Source: G965237725 sp965237725
GTDB lineage: Bacteria; Pseudomonadota; Gammaproteobacteria; Arenicellales; Poriferihabitantaceae
Direction of reading: 5' to 3'
Assembly: GCA_965237725.1 (NCBI GenBank)
Contig: OZ250151.1
Span: 1,426,001 to 1,490,000, forward strand
Length of the DNA: 64,000 nt
Positions 8,192 to 16,635 of this stretch are shown one piece after another (the first letter of the stretch is position 1; every line of letters begins with the position of its first letter). The position numbers and the translations under genes were made by a program. The notes beneath the pieces are model-generated. The model did not search any database. It was not told where the DNA came from and saw only the letters and a program-made list of their open reading frames with translations.

Positions 8192-9272
8192 CGAGTTGTC
8201 CACAGCAATGGAAATCAGGTCTTCCCGATATAAGTATAAATTAGAGTTTGTTGACGATTTTTTGGTTACTCTAAATAAAATTTACAAGGATGGCGACTAC
8301 CTAATCGTCGACAAACAAGTTTGTCAAATACACCCTGAATTATTGGATTTCATAAAAGATCGGCGTAATATTTCAATTGAGGCTAACGAAACTACAAAAA
8401 ATTTCACCCAGTTAGGCCCTTTTATCGAAACACTTATTGAAAATAACTTTACCCGAACAAATAGACTCATCGCTATCGGTGGCGGGGTAACTCAGGATTT
8501 AACTTCGTTTGTCGCGTCTATTTTATTTCGCGGCGTTGATTGGTTGTTTTTCCCCACCACTTTGCTGACCCAATGCGATAGCTGCATTGGCAGTAAAACT
8601 TCGATTAACTTTGGCGAATACAAAAATCAACTAGGTAGCTTCTTTCCTCCAAAATCTATTTTTATAGATGTACAGTTTCTTGCAACTCTACCTGAAAGTG
8701 AACGACGTTCAGGGCTGGGGGAAATGCTGCACTACTACTTGGCTACCAGCGAAGAGGATTTGAAAATGGTAGAAGAATATGGGGATCAAGCCCTGGTTGA
8801 TGATTCTGTACTACGCCGATTTATAGCCCGTAGTCTTGAAATTAAAAAAATGATGATTGAAGTAGATGAATTTGATCAAGGACCCAGGGCAGTATTCAAT
8901 TACGGGCATTCATTTGGCCATGCCATTGAAACGGCAACTCAGAACGAGGTGCCCCATGGAATAGCTGTGGCATATGGCATGGATTTGGCTAATATACTTT
9001 CTGTTGAACTCGGTTTGATATCCAAACAATTACGCAATCGTATTCGCCTGAGCCTCGCAAAAGCATTTACCGGTACAAGTTTACCTGAGATTAATGTTGA
9101 TCTAATCTTTGCGGCATTGCGTAAAGACAAAAAGAATCAGGGTAACGATACTAAGGTGATATTAACTCGCGGCATAGGAGATATGTATAAAACCACTCTG
9201 GAGAACAACGATCAAATAAATCAATGCATCCGAAATTTCTTCAAGAACAAATGTTATGAGAGGGATCTATGA
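8169..9272 (+). CDS. 3-dehydroquinate-synthase-like sugar-phosphate cyclase with a changed active site
   Basis: A 367-residue member of the DHQ synthase/sugar phosphate cyclase superfamily, which turns sugar phosphates into carbocycles using NAD and a metal. Visible family segments are AIGGGVTQDLTSFVAS, PTTLLTQCDSCIGSKT, YKNQLGSFFPP, SGLGEMLHYY, RAVFNYGHSFGHAIE and PHGIAVAYGM. Metal-ligand equivalents (Glu in GLGE, His in YGHS, His in PHG) are retained. In DHQ synthase the segment after the metal Glu reads E-V-I-K; here it is E-M-L-H, so the active-site Lys is His. This, and its place among glycan genes, argue against a housekeeping AroB. ATG 8169 is used; ATG 8208 is an alternative. It overlaps the next gene by four bases (ATGA). 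Confidence 0.82.
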   Translation: MEDSPLSDELSTAMEIRSSRYKYKLEFVDDFLVTLNKIYKDGDYLIVDKQVCQIHPELLDFIKDRRNISIEANETTKNFTQLGPFIETLIENNFTRTNRLIAIGGGVTQDLTSFVASILFRGVDWLFFPTTLLTQCDSCIGSKTSINFGEYKNQLGSFFPPKSIFIDVQFLATLPESERRSGLGEMLHYYLATSEEDLKMVEEYGDQALVDDSVLRRFIARSLEIKKMMIEVDEFDQGPRAVFNYGHSFGHAIETATQNEVPHGIAVAYGMDLANILSVELGLISKQLRNRIRLSLAKAFTGTSLPEINVDLIFAALRKDKKNQGNDTKVILTRGIGDMYKTTLENNDQINQCIRNFFKNKCYERDL

Positions 9273-9997
9273 GAGATTTAGGCAGAGTTTGTGTACAGAT
9301 TCCAGCTCGAGCAGGCAGCAAACGGGTAAGAGCAAAGAACTTACGCCTTCTAAACGGCAAACCATTAATTAGTTACGCTATCGAATGCGCATTGGATGCA
9401 AATTTATTCGATGAAATTTATGTGAATACGGACTCTGCCGATTTGGCGGCATTAGGTCGCAAACATGGTGTTTTAGTACATGACAGAGATCCGAAGAACG
9501 CCAGCGACACGGCAACTGGCGATGATTTCACCGAAGAATTTATTCGTGCAATCCAACCCGATACTTTGGTAATGATTAGCCCTGTGTGCCCTTTATTGAT
9601 ACCCGAAGATATACACAACGCGATAGAGCAATTTCGCGAATCAGACTGCGATACGCTGATAACCTGCGATACAACGAAGATGCAAACATTTTGCAGCGAA
9701 CAAGCTGTTAATATAGATTGCAGCATGCCTTTAGCTCCAACACAACAAAATCCTGAGATTAAGGTACTAAATTGGGCTGTGACCATTTGGGACGCAAAGG
9801 CCTTCATGAGTCGATACGCAACAAATAAAAGCGGCTATTTGGGTATAAATAGACTTCTCATGCCAATAAATCCTGCACGCGCAATTAAAATCAGTACCGA
9901 AGAAGATTTCAACATGGTCGAACTTTTAGTAAAGGCAAGGAGCTTGTCATTGGAACAAAATGAACCTAAATATTGGAGCCAATTGTCTGGAACATAA
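9269..9997 (+). CDS. CMP-sugar synthetase, NeuA/KdsB-like cytidylyltransferase
   Basis: A 242-residue cytidylyltransferase of the acylneuraminate/KDO type, which activates 2-keto-3-deoxy sugar acids as CMP derivatives. The nucleotide-binding loop IPARAGSKRVRAKN is near residues 11-24, followed by INGKP-like LLNGKPLISYAIE, YVNTDS and a SPVCPL segment where the family has SPxxPL. The family's usual terminal region is KISTEEDFNMVE. It is translationally coupled to the DHQ-synthase-like gene. No NeuB/NeuC/KdsA homologue is in the window, so its substrate is not ordinary sialic acid made here. A product of the preceding two enzymes is the inferred substrate. Confidence 0.87.
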   Translation: MRDLGRVCVQIPARAGSKRVRAKNLRLLNGKPLISYAIECALDANLFDEIYVNTDSADLAALGRKHGVLVHDRDPKNASDTATGDDFTEEFIRAIQPDTLVMISPVCPLLIPEDIHNAIEQFRESDCDTLITCDTTKMQTFCSEQAVNIDCSMPLAPTQQNPEIKVLNWAVTIWDAKAFMSRYATNKSGYLGINRLLMPINPARAIKISTEEDFNMVELLVKARSLSLEQNEPKYWSQLSGT

Positions 9998-10058
9998 ATG
10001 AACTTTGATTTACAGCAATCAAATTCATCGTAGTACATCGGCCTGATTCGTACTAAAA

Positions 10059-10835
10059 ATGGACCTCCAGAAAGCAGAATATTTCCTTTCAGCTCGCCAG
10101 CGATGTGAAATCCAGCAAACGCCTCAATTTCAAGCTTGGATTCCTACTAATCTTGCCGAGGCTTATTCAATTCAACATCACAATTTTAGCCATTTGGGTC
10201 AGCCGAAAGGATGGAAACTCGGAGGTACAACATCGTTAACTCAAACATTGTTTGATACCCGCGCAACCTATTATGGTCCAATTTTTGAATCATCAATATT
10301 TGAAGCAACGGATGCGATCAAATTGCCCGTAGGTATAAATAACCCGAAAGGTGAGGCAGAAGTTTGTTTTGAATTGTCTGACAAGGTTTTAGAACTATTC
10401 AACACCAATATAAATCAAAACAATATTGGTGAATTCATCGTGAATATCATGCCGTGTTTAGAATTACCTTGGTCCGTCTTCCCATTACCTGCTGCGGGAA
10501 TGAATATTCTGATAGCGGATCAATGCGGCACTGGGGCATTGATCTATGGTGATAAACTCCCCTATTCAAGCACATGTTTTAACTCTTTAACTGGAAAGGT
10601 TTCTGTAATATCTAAATCGAAAATACTAGCAGAGGGTGAAATAGAAAATATTCTAGCAGGGCCGTTGTCTGCTTTAACTGACTTCTTGAAATTGGCGAAA
10701 TCACACCAACTGCAAGTTCAACCTGGTGATATCGTAGCCACAGGAGGTTGTACTTCTTGTATAGAGTTGCCATTCAATCGAAAGATAATTGTAAACATGT
10801 CTATACTCGGCGAGTTTAGTTTTGCTCTAAAGTGA
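10059..10835 (+). CDS. 2-keto-4-pentenoate hydratase family protein (MhpD-like)
   Basis: A 258-residue protein of the fumarylacetoacetate hydrolase-like MhpD hydratase group, which adds or removes water on 2-oxo-acid enols. KGWKLGGTT near residue 50 matches the family's GxKIGxT. E99 and E101 (KGEAEVCF) and E135 (PCLELPW) stand where MhpD has its metal-binding Glu triad. The late VQPGDIVATGGCTS matches the usual GDVVLTGT region. Such enzymes belong to aromatic catabolism, and no other catabolic gene is near. It lies 61 bases after the cytidylyltransferase in the same direction and so probably belongs to that module. Confidence 0.83.
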   Translation: MDLQKAEYFLSARQRCEIQQTPQFQAWIPTNLAEAYSIQHHNFSHLGQPKGWKLGGTTSLTQTLFDTRATYYGPIFESSIFEATDAIKLPVGINNPKGEAEVCFELSDKVLELFNTNINQNNIGEFIVNIMPCLELPWSVFPLPAAGMNILIADQCGTGALIYGDKLPYSSTCFNSLTGKVSVISKSKILAEGEIENILAGPLSALTDFLKLAKSHQLQVQPGDIVATGGCTSCIELPFNRKIIVNMSILGEFSFALK

Positions 10836-11012
10836 AACAGTAAATATATACTTGGCTGTTTCATTGAACAATCCGATTAGACTGCTTAAACCAAAAAGCA
10901 ACAATAGTCACCTACACACGTATTAAAGGTTAGACACTCCTTGACAACGTCTGTTAATTCGCCACAACATTAACGTCGATAAATTTTAAGAAAAACTCTT
11001 TTGAGGTATAAC

Positions 11013-12068
11013 ATGGACACCGGTCCTATACTTACAATCGCGATACCCTCTTACAACAGATTTGGAAATTTGAAGTTTCTTTCAGATAAAATTATTCCAT
11101 TCCTAAATGAACAGCTTTATCTCCTGGTTGTAGATAATTGCTCAAGTGACAATGAGTATAAGTCCTTTGACAAATTAGCTAAGTCAAACCCGCATTTTTC
11201 ATATGTCAAAAATATCACAAATCTAGGTGGGACCGTTAATATGCTCAGGTGTGTTGAATTATCAACCGGCAGATACACTTGGCTCCTAGGGGATGATGAT
11301 GACATTAACGTCGAACTACTTCCCGAACTAGTAATGCAACTTAGCGATGAAAAAAGCTTCGGATTGCATGTTGTCCCGCGTAGTAGAAAACATAAAAAGA
11401 TTGATCGAAGATCGTTTCATGACATTATTAATTTTACTGAACACTTTTATGATGTTGCAGCATTCAATATTCTGGCAACTAATATTGTCAGAACAAAAGA
11501 AGCTCAACAGTGTTTAGTAGATGCATATCAAATTGTCCATCTGCAACATGCATTTTCTATATTTTTTGCAAGGTTTTTAGAGAACGGATCTGAAGTAAAA
11601 ATTCTTAATTTACAGTTATTGGAAAATGAGCAAGCAACGCACAAGAGATGGTCAAAGTTTAGTGCCCATATTGATGCCATGGAAACGAGTCGTGTACTCT
11701 ATGGAAAAAATATAATTCAGCGTGAGTTTGATAACAGATCTAAGCAACTTCTTCGTATTGCTTTAATGGCACTGTTTTCAGAAAAAGATGAAGGGTTTAA
11801 CTTTCAAGAACTGAAGAGACTGTACCAATTGCTTGGATTCAATAAAATTTTATTTTTGACATATTTGACGACACTAATTTCTATGTCAAAAACAAATCCA
11901 ACGCGCCACGTTATTGTTTTGTTTTTAATCTTGATTTTCTATCTAAAATTCCCTGGCCGCTACAAGCAAAAACTGACCTCCTATCTTTCCATAGAATACA
12001 AAGACAATCTTTTTGGCTATTTGCATGAAAGGATGGCTTATCCTAAGAAAGGGTATTTTAAAAATTGA
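11013..12068 (+). CDS. Family 2 glycosyltransferase
   Basis: A GT-A inverting glycosyltransferase of about 351 residues. It opens with LTIAIPSYNRFGNL, has LLVVDNCSSDNEY, and the metal site WLLGDDDDINVELL. The C-terminal part has a hydrophobic stretch (HVIVLFLILIFYLKF) that may anchor it to the membrane. ATG 11013 is chosen because TTGAGG lies seven bases upstream; the frame itself opens at TTG 11001. It follows the CMP-module after 177 bases and overlaps the DUF115 gene by four bases, so it and that protein probably act on the same glycan. Confidence 0.83.
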   Translation: MDTGPILTIAIPSYNRFGNLKFLSDKIIPFLNEQLYLLVVDNCSSDNEYKSFDKLAKSNPHFSYVKNITNLGGTVNMLRCVELSTGRYTWLLGDDDDINVELLPELVMQLSDEKSFGLHVVPRSRKHKKIDRRSFHDIINFTEHFYDVAAFNILATNIVRTKEAQQCLVDAYQIVHLQHAFSIFFARFLENGSEVKILNLQLLENEQATHKRWSKFSAHIDAMETSRVLYGKNIIQREFDNRSKQLLRIALMALFSEKDEGFNFQELKRLYQLLGFNKILFLTYLTTLISMSKTNPTRHVIVLFLILIFYLKFPGRYKQKLTSYLSIEYKDNLFGYLHERMAYPKKGYFKN

Positions 12069-13264
12069 GAAAATTCAAAGACCGATATCGCAGGTTCCTT
12101 TTTCGCCTCAAAACTTTAGATATGTTCAATATCGGTAGTACCGTCGTCAAACTATCTCAACCTATTAAAGATAAGCTACGGCTGCATAGAGGCAGAATAT
12201 ATCTGGGACCCCAAAGTGAATTTACGGAAGAGTTGTTGCATGAGGCAAAAAAGCTTGGATTCAAAAATATCCGCTTTATTGATCTGGGGCATTCAACCCT
12301 TGATTCTATTACAGGGCATGATCTTGTGATCATCGATCAGCCAAACAAGAATCGAGGGCTTGTTAATCATTTATCTAGAACAAAAATATATTTTATCTTC
12401 CATAGAAGAAAATTTGGAATCGACGTACTACCATTGAGTCAATTTAACCTTCTCTATATTCAATGGAAATATCTTGCAACACAGCTTTACCTAAATATAT
12501 TACATCGAGCAAGAATGCATGCTGCTGACAAACTACATATACCGTTGCATAAAAATGAGCGAAGATTAATAACTCTCCGAAGAAAGCACCAAAGCAAGCG
12601 GGCCTTCATTATTGGTAATGGCCCCAGTTTGAAGGTTAGTGATCTTGACAAACTAAAAAATGAAATAACTTTCGCTTGCAACAAAATTTATTTGGCGTTC
12701 AATGAAACAGGATGGCGACCGACATACTATACAGTTGAAGACAACTTAGTAATCCATGAAATTTATGATGAAATTGTAAAATTCAAAAATACGACACTCA
12801 AAGATACAACCATAATAATGCCTTTTAAGGATTTAAGAGAATATGATGCTATTGAAGGCGTTGTTTATTACCCCCTTATTGGTAACAAAGATAGAACACG
12901 TAGATTCTCAGATAATATGCTCAAAGGGATCTATCCTGGGCACACTGTTACCTATTCTATGATTGAGACTGCGCTGTTTATGGGGATCTCTGAAATTTAT
13001 TTGATTGGTATTGATTTTAGTTTTTATATAGCTGATAGTGAAAAGAATAAAACGGTGATATACAACACAAATGAAAACAATCATTTTCATAAAGGTTATA
13101 GACAAGCTGGCGACAAGTGGATAAGGCCTACTCCTGAACTACAAATCAAAGCTTACGAAAGTGCTTTAAGGTTTTGTAATACTAATGATATAAAAATATT
13201 TAATGCTTCGAGAACCACAAAATTGAACGTGTTTGAAAAAGTCAACTTCGATGATTTGTTTTGA
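12065..13264 (+). CDS. DUF115/MptE-like protein, candidate CMP-sugar-dependent transferase (copy A)
   Basis: About 399 residues. After an N-terminal part of unclear function, residues near 175-220 read AFIIGNGPSLKVSDLDKL, ACNKIYLAF and WRPTYYTVED. Further on are GHTVTYSMIETALFMG and EIYLIGIDF. This GNGPS ... EIYLIGID layout is that of DUF115 and resembles GT42 sialyltransferases such as Cst. DUF115 also occurs in MAF proteins, which transfer CMP-activated nonulosonates to flagellin. The start is uncertain: TTG 12065 overlaps the previous stop, and ATG 12122 is internal. A second copy lies at 30981. Transferase activity here is inferred from family and context. Confidence 0.72.
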   Translation: MRKFKDRYRRFLFRLKTLDMFNIGSTVVKLSQPIKDKLRLHRGRIYLGPQSEFTEELLHEAKKLGFKNIRFIDLGHSTLDSITGHDLVIIDQPNKNRGLVNHLSRTKIYFIFHRRKFGIDVLPLSQFNLLYIQWKYLATQLYLNILHRARMHAADKLHIPLHKNERRLITLRRKHQSKRAFIIGNGPSLKVSDLDKLKNEITFACNKIYLAFNETGWRPTYYTVEDNLVIHEIYDEIVKFKNTTLKDTTIIMPFKDLREYDAIEGVVYYPLIGNKDRTRRFSDNMLKGIYPGHTVTYSMIETALFMGISEIYLIGIDFSFYIADSEKNKTVIYNTNENNHFHKGYRQAGDKWIRPTPELQIKAYESALRFCNTNDIKIFNASRTTKLNVFEKVNFDDLF

Positions 13265-13348
13265 TGGCGGCTCAACATACAAAATTAACGGGGCATTACC
13301 TGCCCGACCTATTTGGTAGGTTCACTCGATGCAATGGCACTACCTGAC

Positions 13349-13357
13349 TGATATAAT
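13349..13357 (+). promoter_or_regulatory. Extended -10 promoter candidate before the CDP-tyvelose operon
   Basis: TGATATAAT is a perfect extended -10 (TG-N-TATAAT). No good -35 is visible. It lies 28 bases before the ATG of the cytidylyltransferase gene, with AGAGGGA as ribosome-binding site between them. The direct neighbour upstream ends 84 bases earlier. Confidence 0.5.
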
Positions 13358-13384
13358 TTAACTTCTGTAGAGGGAATATAAACT

Positions 13385-14167
13385 ATGCGAGTTGTCATTT
13401 TAGCTGGCGGTTTTGGGACGCGTATCAGTGAAGAATCGCATTTGAAACCAAAACCAATGATAGAAATCGGTGGTCGGCCAATACTGTGGCACATCATGAA
13501 AACCTATTCTAGTTATGGATATAATGATTTTGTAATATGCCTGGGTTACAAAGGTTATGTAATCAAAGAATATTTCGCAAATTACTTTCTTCATGAATCT
13601 AATGTTACGTTCGATTTCACGAAAGAGAATGCGCGTTTTACACACGAACATTCTGCGGAACCGTGGAAGGTAACCCTAGTCGATACTGGTGAAGAGACAT
13701 TGACCGGAGGCAGAGTAAAGCGTATTCAACCTTATATAGGTGACGAACCCTTCATGCTAACTTACGGTGATGGCGTGGGAGATATTAATATTAAGGAACT
13801 TGCGACGTTTCACAAAACTCATGGGAAATTGGCCACGGTTACATCAACACAACCGAGCGGACGTTTTGGAGCCTTAAAATTCGGCGAAGACGATCTGGTG
13901 ACATCTTTTCATGAAAAACCGGAAGGAGACGGCGGTTGGATTAATGCTGGTTTTTTCGTTATGGAACCTGGCATATTTGATTACATTGATGGCGATGCAA
14001 CAATTCTTGAACGCGCGCCTCTCGAAAACTTGGCTCGTGGTGGTCAATTAGTTTCATACCGACATCGTGGCTATTGGCAACCCATGGATACCCTGCGAGA
14101 TAAGATACACCTTGAAGATTTGCTGAAAAAGAAACATGCACCCTGGGTGCAGTGGGAAGATGAATGA
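13385..14167 (+). CDS. rfbF: Glucose-1-phosphate cytidylyltransferase
   Basis: The first step of all CDP-3,6-dideoxyhexose pathways: CTP plus glucose-1-phosphate gives CDP-glucose. At 260 residues it is the family's normal length. The start is MRVVILAGGFGTRISEES with the GGxGTR nucleotide loop, then KPKPMIEIGGRPILWHIM, and LTYGDGVGDINI with the metal Asp. The C-terminal HRGYWQPMDTLRDK is characteristic of RfbF. It overlaps rfbG by four bases and opens the operon behind a candidate extended -10 promoter. Confidence 0.96.
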   Translation: MRVVILAGGFGTRISEESHLKPKPMIEIGGRPILWHIMKTYSSYGYNDFVICLGYKGYVIKEYFANYFLHESNVTFDFTKENARFTHEHSAEPWKVTLVDTGEETLTGGRVKRIQPYIGDEPFMLTYGDGVGDINIKELATFHKTHGKLATVTSTQPSGRFGALKFGEDDLVTSFHEKPEGDGGWINAGFFVMEPGIFDYIDGDATILERAPLENLARGGQLVSYRHRGYWQPMDTLRDKIHLEDLLKKKHAPWVQWEDE

Positions 14168-15249
14168 CGATATCTGAAAGTTTCTGGGAGGGAAAACGGG
14201 TTTTCTTAACGGGCCATACTGGATTTAAAGGTTCTTGGTTGTGTCTTTGGCTTCAATCTCTAGGCGCCAATGTTAGTGGCTACGCCTTGGCACCACTAAC
14301 CAATCCAAGTTTGTATAATCTGGCAAAAGTTGACGATTTGATTGAGTCGACAATTGCAGATGTCCGCGATGAAGGTGCTTTACGAAGCGCGATGCAAAAT
14401 ATGAATCCCGACATCGTCATCCATATGGCCGCCCAACCCTTGGTGTGTGAGTCTTATCGAAATCCTGTAGAAACTTTTGATGTCAACATTATGGGTACTG
14501 TTCATCTACTGGAAGCTGTCCGCCAGTGTGATAGCGTCAAGGCTGTGGTAAATGTAACAACAGATAAGTGCTATGAAAATCGAGAATGGCATTGGGGATA
14601 CCGGGAAAATGATGCCATGGGCGGATATGACCCCTATTCAAGTAGCAAGGGCTGCTCCGAATTGGTAACAGCTGCTTTTCGAAACTCTTATTTCAATCCG
14701 ACAGATTATGCGTCACATCGTGTTGCTGTGGGCTCCGCTCGTGCTGGAAATGTTATCGGTGGCGGTGACTGGGGAGAAGGTCGATTGATCAGTGACTGCA
14801 TACGGGCCCTTTTAAAAGAAGAGGAGATACGGATCCGTAACCCAATTGCTATCCGCCCGTGGCAGCACGTTCTTGAACCAATTTCCGGTTATCTCGTCTT
14901 GGCTGAAAGGCTTTTCAAAGAAGGGGCTTCATTTGCGCAAGGCTGGAATTTCGGTCCGAATGACAGCGATGCCAAATCAGTTGAATGGGTCGTACGGGAG
15001 TTGTGTAACATCTGGGGCAATAACGCAAGTTATTGTATTGATATTAGCGAGCATCCGCACGAAGCAACATACTTAAAACTTGATTGCTCTAAAGCGATTG
15101 CCCAACTAGGTTGGAAACCACGTTGGAACATTAGCGAGGCTATTGCAAAAGTAGTGGACTGGACCTTCTGTTATCGCAGTAGTGGCGATCTCAGGACAAT
15201 GTGTTTGCAGCAAATAGCGGAATTTCAATCTGCGGAATCAAATTTATAA
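14164..15249 (+). CDS. rfbG: CDP-glucose 4,6-dehydratase
   Basis: An NAD-dependent SDR-type dehydratase (361 residues) that converts CDP-glucose to CDP-4-keto-6-deoxyglucose. Visible are the Rossmann motif GHTGFKGSWL near residues 17-26, HMAAQPLV, NVTTDKCYEN and the catalytic YSSSK within DPYSSSKGCSE. The GNVIGGGDWGEGRLISD segment is typical of RfbG and distinguishes it from dTDP-glucose dehydratases. It is coupled to rfbF by a four-base overlap. Confidence 0.96.
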   Translation: MTISESFWEGKRVFLTGHTGFKGSWLCLWLQSLGANVSGYALAPLTNPSLYNLAKVDDLIESTIADVRDEGALRSAMQNMNPDIVIHMAAQPLVCESYRNPVETFDVNIMGTVHLLEAVRQCDSVKAVVNVTTDKCYENREWHWGYRENDAMGGYDPYSSSKGCSELVTAAFRNSYFNPTDYASHRVAVGSARAGNVIGGGDWGEGRLISDCIRALLKEEEIRIRNPIAIRPWQHVLEPISGYLVLAERLFKEGASFAQGWNFGPNDSDAKSVEWVVRELCNIWGNNASYCIDISEHPHEATYLKLDCSKAIAQLGWKPRWNISEAIAKVVDWTFCYRSSGDLRTMCLQQIAEFQSAESNL

Positions 15250-15301
15250 TCGCAAGAGCGTTTGCGGTATTAAATTTTAACAGTCGTGAGGCATTTTTGA
15301 C

Positions 15302-16627
15302 ATGGGTGAAGAAGAATTAATACGTAAACAAATCATTGACTTAACCAAGGACTATTATGTCTGTAAGTTTGGACGACAGGAATTTACAAAGGGGAAATCC
15401 CATGTCAACTATGCAGGCCGGGTTTTCGATGAGCATGAACTACAAAATGCAGTGGAAGCATCTCTAGATTTCTGGCTAACCGAAGGCCGTTATTCTGAAG
15501 AGTTCGCTGAGAAGATATCGGACTTCCTAGATATCGATCATGTCTTACTGACAAATTCGGGTTCTTCCGCAAATTTGTTAGCTTTCTCTGCATTGACTTC
15601 AGAAAAATTGGGTGAACGTAGATTAAAACATGGCGACGAAGTAATTACTGTTGCCGCAGGATTTCCTGCCACAGTAACACCAATACTTCAATACGGACTG
15701 ATCCCGGTATATGTAGATGTTACTCTGCCTACCTATAATATCGATGTTGCCATGCTGGAAAAGGCTATTGGCCCGAAGACAAAGTGTATATTTCTAGCTC
15801 ACACCCTGGGCAATCCGTTTGATATTGACGCGGTAATGGCATTGAGCAAAAAGCATAATCTCTGGGTCATCGAGGACAATTGCGATGCCTTTGGTAGCAA
15901 ATATAACGGAAAACACACAGGGACTTATGGTCACATCTCAACCATTTCATTTTACCCGGCACATCATATAACCACTGGCGAGGGGGGCGCAATCTGCACA
16001 AACGACCCACTACTCGCTAAGCTAGTTCGCTCCTTTAGAGATTGGGGGCGAGATTGTTATTGTGCTGGTGGTGAAAATAATACATGCGGAAAACGGTTTT
16101 CCCAACAATTTGGAACGCTCCCTTTTGGTTATGACCATAAGTATGTTTACTCAGAGATCGGCTACAACCTGAAGATGACTGATATTTCCGCTGCTATCGG
16201 GGCATCCCAAATGGAAAAACTTCCTGATTTTTGCACGCGTAGGAGAAAAAATTTCAAGCGTTATTTTGAAATTTTTTCAGAATTTTCAAAGTATTTCATT
16301 TTGCCTGTTGCAACCGCAAAGGCTGATCCTGCATGGTTCAGCTTTATAATAACGGTTCAGCCTGAGGCTCCATTTACTCGGGATGATCTGATCGGCGAAC
16401 TAAATGCCCGGCAAATTGAAACAAGAACTTTGTTCGCGGGAAACATCACCCGTCAACCTGCTTTTATGAATCGCCCCTCTCGTATCGTAGATCATTTGAA
16501 TACAACCGACATAATCATGAACGATACATTTTTTCTTGGTACCTATCCAGGATTAACAGATGAGATGTTTGAATATGTTGAGGTGGTATTGTCTAATTTT
16601 GTTGAACTGGCTAGATCCGAAATATAA
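15302..16627 (+). CDS. rfbH: CDP-4-keto-6-deoxyglucose-3-dehydrase (E1)
   Basis: A PMP- and [2Fe-2S]-dependent dehydrase that removes the C3 hydroxyl together with a reductase partner (E3). At 441 residues the length is normal. The aminotransferase-fold active site has SFYPAHHITTGEGG, in which His replaces the usual PLP Lys, the hallmark of E1. The cysteines fit the known cluster motif C-X57-C-X1-C-X7-C exactly: EDNC, then DCYC, then NNTC. This rules out an ordinary sugar aminotransferase. The RBS is GAGG about 11 bases upstream. The reductase gene follows after eight bases. Confidence 0.96.
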   Translation: MGEEELIRKQIIDLTKDYYVCKFGRQEFTKGKSHVNYAGRVFDEHELQNAVEASLDFWLTEGRYSEEFAEKISDFLDIDHVLLTNSGSSANLLAFSALTSEKLGERRLKHGDEVITVAAGFPATVTPILQYGLIPVYVDVTLPTYNIDVAMLEKAIGPKTKCIFLAHTLGNPFDIDAVMALSKKHNLWVIEDNCDAFGSKYNGKHTGTYGHISTISFYPAHHITTGEGGAICTNDPLLAKLVRSFRDWGRDCYCAGGENNTCGKRFSQQFGTLPFGYDHKYVYSEIGYNLKMTDISAAIGASQMEKLPDFCTRRRKNFKRYFEIFSEFSKYFILPVATAKADPAWFSFIITVQPEAPFTRDDLIGELNARQIETRTLFAGNITRQPAFMNRPSRIVDHLNTTDIIMNDTFFLGTYPGLTDEMFEYVEVVLSNFVELARSEI

Positions 16628-16635
16628 CCAAATAT

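Noticed and set aside
15302..16627. Ordinary PLP sugar aminotransferase
   Set aside because: His replaces the PLP Lys and the E1 iron-sulfur Cys motif is exact, so it is the 3-dehydrase.
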